The translations under genes and the position numbers were made by a program. Positions 25,772 through 33,469 of a DNA stretch of 44,178 nucleotides are shown one piece after another. How positions within the stretch are numbered: the first letter of the stretch is position 1; each line of letters starts with the position of its first letter. Origin of the DNA: Vibrio hepatarius (GTDB lineage: Bacteria > Pseudomonadota > Gammaproteobacteria > Enterobacterales > Vibrionaceae); NCBI RefSeq assembly GCF_011806575.1, contig NZ_JAATOO010000030.1, positions 1 through 44,178 of the forward strand, in the 5' to 3' direction. Under the pieces are notes generated by a model that was not told where the DNA came from, ran no database searches, and saw only the letters and a program-made list of their open reading frames with translations.

Positions 25772-26911
25772 TTAAGCGCTGTGTTTTTTAATGAGTTCGA
25801 TAAAGTGGTCAAATAGCGGTGCCGCGTCGTGTGGACCTGGGCTTGCTTCTGGGTGACCTTGGAAACTAAATGCTGGCTTGTCTGTACGGTGAATGCCTTG
25901 TAAAGAGCCATCAAATAGTGATACGTGAGTTGCACGTAAGTTTTCCGGTAATGTTGCTTCATCTGCCGCAAAGCCGTGGTTTTGCGAAGTGATCATCACA
26001 ACGTTACGGTCTAAATCTTTAACCGGATGGTTAGCACCGTGGTGACCAAACTTCATTTTCACTGTTTGTGCACCCGACGCTAACGCCAGAATTTGGTGAC
26101 CTAGACAGATACCAAAAATTGGCAGGCCTTTCTCTAGGAACACTTTAGTTGCTTCAATCGCGTAGGTACATGGCTCTGGGTCACCAGGACCGTTCGATAG
26201 GAACACACCGTCTGGGTTTAGTGCCAACACTTCATCCGCTGACGTTTCAGCAGGAACAACCGTTAAGCGGCAGCCGCGGTCAACCAGCATTCGCAGGATG
26301 TTACGTTTTGCACCGAAGTCGTAAGCCACAACGTGGTATGGCAATTCGCCGTCAGCTTTCGCTTCTGGAAGGCCACCCTCGAGCGTCCACGAACCTTGTT
26401 TCCATTGATACGCTTCTTTTGTTGTAACTTCTTTCGCAAGGTCCATACCTTTCAAGCCAGGGAATTCTTGCGCTTTTGCTAGTGCAAGCGCTTCGTCTAG
26501 GTTATCACCAGCCACGATACAACCGTTTTGCGCGCCTTTCTCACGAAGGATTCGGGTCAGCTTACGTGTATCAATGTCAGCGATGCCAACGATATTTTGT
26601 GACTTTAGGTAATCAGAAAGGGATTGTTCGTTACGGAAGTTAGAAGCGATAAGAGGAAGATCGCGAATCACAAGGCCTTGTGCATGAATTGAAGAAGATT
26701 CTTCGTCTTCGGAATTGGTTCCGGTATTGCCAATGTGAGGATAAGTTAGTGTGACAATCTGTTGTGAATAGGAAGGATCAGTGAGGATTTCTTGGTACCC
26801 CGTCATCGAGGTATTAAAAACGACTTCACCGACGGACGTACCATCTGCTCCAATGGAAACACCGCGGAACACTGTCCCATCTTCTAGGACTAACAGTGCT
26901 GATTTACTCAA
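25772..26911 (-). CDS. carA: Carbamoyl-phosphate synthase small subunit
   Basis: Glutamine amidotransferase subunit of 379 residues that releases ammonia for CarB. The C-terminal class I amidotransferase domain has the nucleophile C269 in FGICLGHQ and the His/Glu pair in QGHPEASPG (near 352-357). The N-terminal domain starts SALLVLEDG as in E. coli. The start is TTG at 26911, preceded by GGAGG with 5 bases of spacing; E. coli carA also starts with TTG. Two ARG-box-like sequences lie just upstream, and the long leader should hold pyrimidine control. Confidence 0.98.
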   Translation of the reverse strand: MSKSALLVLEDGTVFRGVSIGADGTSVGEVVFNTSMTGYQEILTDPSYSQQIVTLTYPHIGNTGTNSEDEESSSIHAQGLVIRDLPLIASNFRNEQSLSDYLKSQNIVGIADIDTRKLTRILREKGAQNGCIVAGDNLDEALALAKAQEFPGLKGMDLAKEVTTKEAYQWKQGSWTLEGGLPEAKADGELPYHVVAYDFGAKRNILRMLVDRGCRLTVVPAETSADEVLALNPDGVFLSNGPGDPEPCTYAIEATKVFLEKGLPIFGICLGHQILALASGAQTVKMKFGHHGANHPVKDLDRNVVMITSQNHGFAADEATLPENLRATHVSLFDGSLQGIHRTDKPAFSFQGHPEASPGPHDAAPLFDHFIELIKKHSA

Positions 26912-27355
26912 GACAACCTCCAGAATAAAAATGCAAATATAATAAATTTAAGTGCAAATCTGCCTTCCATAGCGCTATAAATAAGCGTAAATAGGTATTA
27001 CAGACAAATTGGCGGTATTCTAAAGATGCGTGTGAGATGTGTCAACAGCGAGATAAAAATAAATTTACTATTTAACCCTGTTAGCAACAAAAAACCATTT
27101 AGACGCCTAAAATACCAAGTTTAATCAGGTTATTTGCTAGTCAAAATGAAAACTAAGTGAAACAGCACAATAAAACAAAGATCCAAATCACACTTTCAAG
27201 CAACAAGAAAAAGCAAACGTTACACAACAAGCATCAGCATGCCTTTTTACCATCAAACAACCAAAAATAGAACCAAACAGCTAAAAACAACATTTTAAAT
27301 GACGGTATTTTTCACGCTGTTGTCATATTAATCTGAGATTGTTTTTGCCAGATAC
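26912..27355 (-). promoter_or_regulatory. carAB control region
   Basis: About 440 AT-rich bases without a gene separate carA from the dapB terminator. Two 18-bp ARG-box-like sequences (26920-26937 and 26941-26958) adjoin carA. Farther upstream, TTGTCT with TATTTA 18 bases later (minus strand, roughly 26980-27010) is a possible promoter. GCAAACGTT at 27213-27221 matches one half and the centre of a PurR box. In E. coli carAB has two promoters controlled by ArgR and by PurR/PepA/IHF. Confidence 0.5.
26920..26958 (-). promoter_or_regulatory. Tandem ARG boxes upstream of carA
   Basis: Minus strand: TTTGCACTTAAATTTATT (26958-26941), 3-bp spacer, then TTTGCATTTTTATTCTGG (26937-26920). Each matches about 9-10 of the 12 fixed positions of the ArgR consensus, and the 3-bp spacing is that of paired ARG boxes bound by an ArgR hexamer. 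They end about 8 bases before the TTG start. Confidence 0.7.
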
Positions 27356-27380
27356 AAAAAGCGCCGGGCAAGCCCAGCGC
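27356..27380 (-). terminator. dapB terminator
   Basis: The stem GCGCcGGGC / GCCCaGCGC (27361-27380) has one mismatch that becomes a G-U or T-G type pair in minus-strand RNA, and is followed by TTTTTGTAT on the minus strand, 13 bases after the dapB stop. Confidence 0.85.
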
Positions 27381-27393
27381 ATAATTATGTATT

Positions 27394-28203
27394 TTATAAA
27401 TCGTTCAGACCCAACACATCGGTCATGGTGTAGAATCCCGCGGGTTTGTCACTCAACCACACCGCAGCTTTTACCGCACCGTTGGCAAACGTCATACGGT
27501 CGGTGGCTTTGTGGGTGATCTCTACACGCTCACCAATATCAGCAAACATTGCTGTATGTTCGCCGACGATATCACCAGCACGAATGGTCGCAAAACCAAT
27601 CTCATCTTTGGTGCGTTCGCCGGTAATGCCTTCTCGAGCGTATACCGCGACATCATTCAGTTGGTTACCCATCGCACCAGCAATAGCTTCCCCCATACCA
27701 ATAGCGGTACCTGATGGTGCGTCTACTTTGTGGCGGTGGTGAGCTTCAACGATTTCAATATCGCAGTAGTCACCCATCACTTTAGCCGCTTTTTCGAGCA
27801 GTTTGAAAACCAAGTTCACGCCAACCGAGTAGTTTGGCGCCATTACGACTGGCACTTGCTGAGCAATATCATCGATCAATTCGCGTTCTTGATCGGTAAA
27901 GCCAGTGGTGCCAATTACAATACTCTTGCCATGTTGCTTACACAGCTCTAGGTTGGCTAATGTACTTGCTGGCGCTGTGAAATCGATGATGACATCAAAT
28001 TGCTCGATCTCTTTGGCTAAATCATCTGTCAACGCGATATCAAACTTGCCTTCACCGCACAGCTCACCGACATCAACACCAACTAACGATGATTCTGGTC
28101 GTTCTGAACCTGCACCAACTTGTGCTTGTTTATTCAAAAAAGTTGCTTTAACCAGATTGCGACCCATGCGGCCCGCTGCTCCTGCGATTGCAATACGTAC
28201 CAT
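27394..28203 (-). CDS. dapB: 4-hydroxy-tetrahydrodipicolinate reductase
   Basis: NAD(P)H-dependent reductase of the lysine and meso-diaminopimelate pathway, 269 residues. The N-terminal Rossmann motif is GAAGRMGR (8-15); the family signature EAHHRHKVDAPSGTA contains the catalytic His and the Lys that holds the substrate. GGAG lies 6 bases before the ATG. It is a separate unit, ending in its own terminator, and lies upstream of carA on the same strand. Confidence 0.98.
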   Translation of the reverse strand: MVRIAIAGAAGRMGRNLVKATFLNKQAQVGAGSERPESSLVGVDVGELCGEGKFDIALTDDLAKEIEQFDVIIDFTAPASTLANLELCKQHGKSIVIGTTGFTDQERELIDDIAQQVPVVMAPNYSVGVNLVFKLLEKAAKVMGDYCDIEIVEAHHRHKVDAPSGTAIGMGEAIAGAMGNQLNDVAVYAREGITGERTKDEIGFATIRAGDIVGEHTAMFADIGERVEITHKATDRMTFANGAVKAAVWLSDKPAGFYTMTDVLGLNDL

Positions 28204-28283
28204 TGCACTTCTCCATTATTCTAATATTCGGGGCTGATACCTCAAGCCAGTTAATTTAAACTAACAATATTCATGAGCTGTGG

Positions 28284-28685
28284 CTAGCAAGAAAATTCTT
28301 TCATCACTCTTTCTAGAATTGGCACGTTGGCCTCAGGAAATACATAATTTTCTAAATCAGTGATTTTTACCCACAAACCCTGTTGGCCTTCTTTGCCGTA
28401 AGGCTGGTTTTCAAATTGCGTTACGCAGATAAAATCAAACTTTAGTGACTTATCTGGGTAATCGTATTCAAGGTGCTCAAACAGACTTTGTTGCGTTGCG
28501 GTGATACCTATCTCTTCTTCCAGTTCACGAATCATCGCTTGTTCAATGTTTTCTCCTGGTTCAACTTTCCCACCCGGAAACTCCCAAAAGCCGCCTTTAT
28601 GCTTATCGTCTGGGCGTTTAGTAATAAAGATCTCTGACTTATCTTGATTAAAAATAATCGCCGCTACGATATGAATACGTTTCAT
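28284..28685 (-). CDS. mutT: 8-oxo-dGTP diphosphatase MutT
   Basis: Nudix hydrolase of 133 residues that clears oxidised dGTP from the nucleotide pool. A complete Nudix box lies at G39-I61 with E45, R53-E54 and E57-E58. The N-terminal KRIHIVAAIIFN and the FWEFPGGK lead-in are typical of MutT. GGAAG precedes the ATG. As in E. coli it lies downstream of secA, but here a terminator separates the two. Confidence 0.95.
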   Translation of the reverse strand: MKRIHIVAAIIFNQDKSEIFITKRPDDKHKGGFWEFPGGKVEPGENIEQAMIRELEEEIGITATQQSLFEHLEYDYPDKSLKFDFICVTQFENQPYGKEGQQGLWVKITDLENYVFPEANVPILERVMKEFSC

Positions 28686-28711
28686 CTTACTTCCTTAATC
28701 AATCTCGGCTT

Positions 28712-28740
28712 AAAAAAAGAGCCGCCTAAGCGACTCTTTT
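28712..28740 (-). terminator. secA terminator
   Basis: In minus-strand RNA, AAAAGAGUCGC pairs with GCGGCUCUUUU across loop UUAG (one U-G pair) and a U run follows. This lies between secA and mutT. Confidence 0.85.
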
Positions 28741-28789
28741 ATATTTCATAATAATTTAAGGTTCTTTTTGAAGCTAAGCTGTCGGTTGC

Positions 28790-28851
28790 GAGAACAAGGC
28801 AATGGCACGGAGCTTACGCTAGTAAGTGAGTACCATTAACGCAGTAATCGC
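28790..28851 (+). repeat. Vibrio-type intergenic repeat, copy B
   Basis: Divergent partner of 11574-11660, shorter by about 25 bases. The shared blocks are in the same order. Its hairpin at 28813-28826 (CTTAC-GCTA-GTAAG) occupies the position of the copy A hairpin but with changed pairs on both arms. It lies between the secA stop and the secA terminator. Confidence 0.6.
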
Positions 28852-28877
28852 AGCCTACAGCGACGATTCAAAGAATC

Positions 28878-31604
28878 TTAGGCAATTTTGCCATGACACT
28901 GTTTGTATTTTTTACCACTACCACATGGGCAAGGTTCATTGCGACCCACTTTACGCTCGTCGCGAACCACTGGCTGGTGAGCACCTTGCTCCTCTTCGCC
29001 GTCTGATAGTTGGTTTTCCGCTGACGCGTGTTGAGCTTGCGCTCGGCGTGCCGCTTCTTCCGCTTGCGCTCGACGTTGCTCTTCCATACGCTCAACTTCT
29101 TCTTGTTGCTGGACACGTACTTTTGAAAGGATAGTGATCACGTCTGACTTCAGTGCTTCTAATAGACCTTCAAACAGTTCAAACGACTCACGTTTGTACT
29201 CTTGTTTCGGGTTCTTCTGCGCGTAGCCACGTAGATGGATCCCCTGACGCAAGTGGTCCATTGCCGCTAAGTGCTCTTTCCAAAGCGTATCTAGCGTTTG
29301 CAACATCACTGATTTTTCGAAGTTACGCAGAACTTGCTCACCAACAACGGTTTCTTTCTCTTTGTATACTTCAACTGAAGTCGCAACAATCTTCTCACGA
29401 AGTGCTTCTTCGTAAAGTTTGTCGTCTTCTTCTAGCCACTGTTTGATCGGCGCGTCTAGATCGAAGTCTTTCTTCAGACGGTCTTCTAGCCCCTCGATGT
29501 CCCACATATCTTCAAGCGATTGTGGTGGGATGTACTCGTCGATCACTGCATTCAGTACGTCATCACGGTTTTGCTCGATCATCTCACTGATGTCATCAGC
29601 AACCATGAGCTCATCACGTAATTCGTAGACAACTTTACGTTGATCGTTGGCTACGTCATCGTATTCAAGCAGCTGTTTACGGATATCGAAGTTACGACCT
29701 TCGACTTTACGCTGTGCTTTTTCGATTGAACGAGACAGCATCTTCGACTCGATCGCTTCGCCTTCTTCCATACCGCTTTGGATCAAGCTTGCCATACGGT
29801 CTGAAGTGAAGATACGCAGTAGTGAATCTTCCATCGATAGGTAGAAGCGTGAAGAACCCGCGTCACCTTGACGACCAGAACGACCACGTAACTGGTTATC
29901 GATACGACGAGATTCATGACGCTCGGTACCGATGATATGTAGACCACCAGCGTCAAGCACTTGGTCGTGAACAATCTTCCATTCGGCTTTAATCGCGTCG
30001 ATCTGCTCTTGAGTTGGATTTTCTAGCGCTTCAACTTTTGCCTGCCAGCTACCGCCCAATACGATATCGGTACCACGACCAGCCATGTTCGTTGCGATAG
30101 TCACTGCACCAGGCATACCTGCTTGAGCAACAATTTCCGCTTCTTTTTCGTGGAATTTCGCGTTGAGGACATTGTGCTTAATCTTAGCTTTCTTCAGCGC
30201 GTTAGACAGCAGTTCTGATTTCTCGATCGAAACAGTACCAACCAACGACGGCTGACCTTTTGCCACACGCTCTTTGATATCTTCGATGATCGCGTTGAAC
30301 TTCTCAACTTCTGTACGGTACACCACGTCCGGCATATCGTTACGGATCATTGGTTTGTTGGTTGGAATTACCACCGTTTCCAAGCCGTAGATCGATTGGA
30401 ATTCAAACGCTTCCGTATCCGCTGTACCTGTCATACCTGACAGTTTTTCGTATAGACGGAAGTAGTTCTGGAAGGTAATCGATGCCAGCGTCTGGTTTTC
30501 GTTTTGAATCTTAACGCCTTCTTTCGCTTCAATCGCTTGGTGAAGACCCTCAGACCAGCGACGACCAGGCATAGTACGGCCAGTATGTTCATCAACGATG
30601 ACCACTTCGCCATCATCAGTCACAATGTAGTCGACGTTTTTCTCAAATAACACGTGTGCACGAAGCGCTGCATTAACATGATGCAATAGGCTGATGTTAG
30701 CTGGTGAGTAAAGGGTATCACCTTCTTCCATCAATCCGTTCTTCGTCATCAACTCTTCAACGAACTCCTGACCTGTTTCTGTCAGGTGAACTTGTTTCGA
30801 CTTCTCATCCACTGTGTAGTGGCCGTCGCCGCGGTATTCTTCTGAGTCTTCTTTGTCTTGCTGTTGAAGATGTGGGATCAGAGTATTGATACGGATGTAC
30901 AGGTCTGAGCTGTCTTCTGCTGGACCAGAAATAATCAGCGGTGTACGCGCTTCATCGATAAGGATTGAGTCCACTTCATCCACGACCGCGAAGAAACGGT
31001 CACGTTGAACACGGTCTTCCGCTCGGAAAGCCATGTTGTCACGTAGGTAGTCGAAACCGAATTCGTTATTTGTTCCGTACAAGATGTCAGCTTGGTAAGC
31101 TTCTTTCTTCTCGTGTGGCGGCATGTTTGGTACGTTAACACCAACCGTCATGCCTAAGAATTCAAACAGTGGACGGTTAGTTTCCGCGTCACGCTTCGCT
31201 AAGTAATCGTTGACGGTAACAACGTGTACACCTTTACCTGGTAACGCATTTAAGTATGCCGGAAGTGTTGCAGTTAGGGTTTTACCTTCACCAGTACGCA
31301 TCTCTGCGATTTGACCAGCGTTAAGGACCATACCACCGATAAGCTGAACGTCGAAATGACGCATGCCGTAAACACGTTTCGAAGCTTCGCGAACTGTTGC
31401 AAACGCTTCAGGAAGTAAGCTATCTAACGACTCACCTTGTTCAAGGCGTTGACGAAACTCTACAGTTTTTGCTTTTAATTCATCATCTGAAAGTGCTTCA
31501 AATGTTGGTTCGTAGTTATTAATCTCTTTTACAATTTTTCTAAGGCGACGCAGTGTTCTATCGTTGCGACTGCCAATTACTTTTGTCAGTAGCTTAGTTA
31601 TCAT
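28878..31604 (-). CDS. secA: Preprotein translocase ATPase SecA
   Basis: Motor ATPase of the Sec export pathway, 908 residues. Walker A is MRTGEGKT (G105, G107, K108, T109), Walker B VVDEVDSILIDEARTP, and the second helicase half contains ATNMAGRGTDI. The C-terminal linker is acidic and Glu/Arg rich, followed by the zinc motif CPCGSGKKYKQCHG with C892, C894, C903 and H904, the SecB-binding tail. AGAGAG lies 12 bases before the ATG. No secM-like arrest peptide precedes it. A perfect palindrome lies in its leader. Confidence 0.98.
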   Translation of the reverse strand: MITKLLTKVIGSRNDRTLRRLRKIVKEINNYEPTFEALSDDELKAKTVEFRQRLEQGESLDSLLPEAFATVREASKRVYGMRHFDVQLIGGMVLNAGQIAEMRTGEGKTLTATLPAYLNALPGKGVHVVTVNDYLAKRDAETNRPLFEFLGMTVGVNVPNMPPHEKKEAYQADILYGTNNEFGFDYLRDNMAFRAEDRVQRDRFFAVVDEVDSILIDEARTPLIISGPAEDSSDLYIRINTLIPHLQQQDKEDSEEYRGDGHYTVDEKSKQVHLTETGQEFVEELMTKNGLMEEGDTLYSPANISLLHHVNAALRAHVLFEKNVDYIVTDDGEVVIVDEHTGRTMPGRRWSEGLHQAIEAKEGVKIQNENQTLASITFQNYFRLYEKLSGMTGTADTEAFEFQSIYGLETVVIPTNKPMIRNDMPDVVYRTEVEKFNAIIEDIKERVAKGQPSLVGTVSIEKSELLSNALKKAKIKHNVLNAKFHEKEAEIVAQAGMPGAVTIATNMAGRGTDIVLGGSWQAKVEALENPTQEQIDAIKAEWKIVHDQVLDAGGLHIIGTERHESRRIDNQLRGRSGRQGDAGSSRFYLSMEDSLLRIFTSDRMASLIQSGMEEGEAIESKMLSRSIEKAQRKVEGRNFDIRKQLLEYDDVANDQRKVVYELRDELMVADDISEMIEQNRDDVLNAVIDEYIPPQSLEDMWDIEGLEDRLKKDFDLDAPIKQWLEEDDKLYEEALREKIVATSVEVYKEKETVVGEQVLRNFEKSVMLQTLDTLWKEHLAAMDHLRQGIHLRGYAQKNPKQEYKRESFELFEGLLEALKSDVITILSKVRVQQQEEVERMEEQRRAQAEEAARRAQAQHASAENQLSDGEEEQGAHQPVVRDERKVGRNEPCPCGSGKKYKQCHGKIA

Positions 31605-31924
31605 TTGCTATGAATCTCTCTTTACTTAGATCGGGCCCGATCTACTTTTAATGCCTTCAGTCTCTAACAGTTTTGAACTAAGAATACTGAGATAAATCAC
31701 TTTCCTCAGATATTGTGATGAGAACTGTCAATTTCAAGGCTTATCTCTTTATTTGAGGCGCTTAGTTTATGGGATTTTACCGCCAACAACCAATAACATC
31801 CTTATTTGTTTGAAGCACTCTTAATTTTTTGCCCTTATATGCTGGAAGTTTATTCGTAACGCGCTCTATCTTCCCACCATCTCATTGACTAGAATAGAGC
31901 TATATATCTGATTCGAGGCTCACT
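31605..31924. promoter_or_regulatory. Divergent secA/dciA intergenic region
   Basis: The 320 bases hold the promoters of both genes and no convincing gene. No frame on the secA strand encodes an F-x4-WI-x4-GIRAGP arrest motif. A perfect 18-bp palindrome lies at 31627-31644 and a TTGACA lies on the minus strand near 31725-31730, without a good -10 at normal spacing. On the plus strand TTGACT near 31886 is a possible dciA -35. Confidence 0.5.
31627..31644. other. 18-bp perfect palindrome in the secA leader
   Basis: TAGATCGGGCCCGATCTA reads the same on both strands. It ends 22 bases before the secA ATG, so it could be an operator or, in RNA, a short stem close to the ribosome site. Confidence 0.8.
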
Positions 31925-32386
31925 ATGAGAGATCACCGCCCTACCCTTGGGGATGAAATCATCGCGGAATCACGCTTTTCTCAATTGCAGAAGCATGCCG
32001 AAGAGATCATGTTGATCAATAAAGAGCTAAAAGCGATCTTACCGCGCGGCACGGAAGATCATTGCCGGGTGGCAAACGTTCGTGACGGTCAACTGGTGAT
32101 TGAAGTTGCCAGTGCCGGGATCAAAATGAAACTTGATTATGAACGCCTGTCGATCCTTAACCAACTTCGCTCACGAGGTTTTGCACGTTTGATGGCGATT
32201 ACGGTGCAGATCAACCCATATTTATATCGCAATAAACAAACTAAAGATCCCGCAGAGCGAAAGCCGCGTGATCCAATTTCAGAAAATGCAGCGCAATACC
32301 TCAATATGATCGCTAGTGGTGCATCGCCCAAAGTTAAAGCACGCCTTGAGAGCTTGGCTAAGTTGGCCAAAAAAGCGGAAAGCTGA
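31925..32386 (+). CDS. dciA: DciA-family replicative helicase loader (DUF721)
   Basis: 153-residue DUF721/DciA protein. In V. cholerae and other bacteria lacking DnaC, DciA loads the DnaB helicase. The N-terminal part (about 30-110) has the DUF721 beta-strand and helix pattern CRVANVRDGQLVIEV-ASAG, then LRSRGFARLMAITVQINPYL; the C terminus (about 115-153) is basic with helices KVKARLESLAKLAKKA. GAGG precedes the ATG. It is convergent with lpxC and divergent from secA, where E. coli has secM. Confidence 0.92.
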   Translation: MRDHRPTLGDEIIAESRFSQLQKHAEEIMLINKELKAILPRGTEDHCRVANVRDGQLVIEVASAGIKMKLDYERLSILNQLRSRGFARLMAITVQINPYLYRNKQTKDPAERKPRDPISENAAQYLNMIASGASPKVKARLESLAKLAKKAES

Positions 32387-32407
32387 TTAATAAGAAACTG
32401 CAGATAT

Positions 32408-32437
32408 AAAAAAGCCAGACTTACGTCTGGCTTTTTT
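32408..32437. terminator. Bidirectional terminator dciA/lpxC
   Basis: A perfect 13-bp stem (32408-32420 with 32425-32437), loop ttac, has A/T tails on both strands. Confidence 0.93.
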
Positions 32438-32450
32438 AATAATCTTATTT

Positions 32451-33368
32451 TTACGCGATAACCATATTTGGTTCAGCAAATGCGACTGGTGAAGGTGCAT
32501 CTTCTTCGAATGTTACCCATTCCCATGCTTCTTGATCTGCAAGAACGGCACGAAGTAGCTGGTTGTTCAGACCGTGACCCGACTTGAATGCGCGGAATTC
32601 ACCGATAATTGGGTGGCCACACATGTAAAGGTCACCAATTGCATCCAATACTTTGTGAGTCACGAATTCGTTTTCGAAACGAAGACCTTCTTCATTCAGG
32701 ATACGGTAGTCATCCAGCACGATTGCGTTATCAAAGCTACCGCCTAGAACAAGGTTCTGCGACTGTAAGTACTCGATATCGCGCATAAAACCAAACGTAC
32801 GTGCACGTGAAATTTCTTTCACAAAACCTTGTGAAGAGAAATCAAACACAAGGTGCTGCTCGTCTGATTCGATCGCTGGGTGGTTAAATTCGATCTCAAA
32901 ATCCATACGGAAACCGTTGTAAGGAACAAGCTCTGCCCACTTATCGCCATCTTCGAAGCGAACTGGTTTCTTAATACGGATAAAACGCTTAAGCGCATTT
33001 TGTTCTTCAATGCCCGCTTGTTGCAGCAGGAACACAAATGGACTAGCACTGCCGTCCATGATTGGGATTTCAGGTGCATCGACTTCAACAACGATGTTGT
33101 CGAGACCCATACCCGCAAGCGCCGCATTAAGGTGCTCAACCGTTGAGATACGAATACCTTCGTCATTTACTAGTGCTGTACACAGCATAGTATCGCGAAC
33201 AGATAAAGCGTCTGCAGGAAAATCTACTGGTGGGTTCATATCGGTACGACGATAGATAACTCCAGTATTTGCAGCAGCCGGGCGAAGAGTAAGCGTGACT
33301 TTACGACCAGAGTGGAGACCCACACCAGTTGTTTTCACCATTTCTTTCAGAGTACGTTGTCTGATCAT
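32451..33368 (-). CDS. lpxC: UDP-3-O-acyl-N-acetylglucosamine deacetylase LpxC
   Basis: Zinc deacetylase for the committed step of lipid A synthesis, 305 residues. Zinc ligands H79 (STVEHLN), H238 and D242 (THKVLDAIGD) and the catalytic H265 (FKSGHGLNN) are at the same residue numbers as in E. coli. GAGG lies before the ATG. It follows ftsZ with a 101-bp gap that contains a strong hairpin, and ends in a terminator; it is the last gene of the mur/fts cluster. Confidence 0.98.
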   Translation of the reverse strand: MIRQRTLKEMVKTTGVGLHSGRKVTLTLRPAAANTGVIYRRTDMNPPVDFPADALSVRDTMLCTALVNDEGIRISTVEHLNAALAGMGLDNIVVEVDAPEIPIMDGSASPFVFLLQQAGIEEQNALKRFIRIKKPVRFEDGDKWAELVPYNGFRMDFEIEFNHPAIESDEQHLVFDFSSQGFVKEISRARTFGFMRDIEYLQSQNLVLGGSFDNAIVLDDYRILNEEGLRFENEFVTHKVLDAIGDLYMCGHPIIGEFRAFKSGHGLNNQLLRAVLADQEAWEWVTFEEDAPSPVAFAEPNMVIA

Positions 33369-33396
33369 CTACTTTGCCTCAGTAAATTGCTACAAA

Positions 33397-33425
33397 TCAC
33401 AGTCGATATGCAATATCGACTGTGA
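33397..33425. other. 13-bp perfect hairpin between ftsZ and lpxC
   Basis: TCACAGTCGATAT (33397-33409) and its exact complement (33413-33425) are separated by 3 bases. No T run follows on the lpxC strand, so it is not a simple terminator. Confidence 0.75.
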
Positions 33426-33469
33426 ATCCTACCACAATTTTGAACAGTGTCAAATTGTGTGCTTTATAG

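Noticed and set aside
31605..31924. SecM-like arrest peptide before secA
   Set aside because: The minus-strand frames here are only about 10 codons long and none holds the arrest motif.
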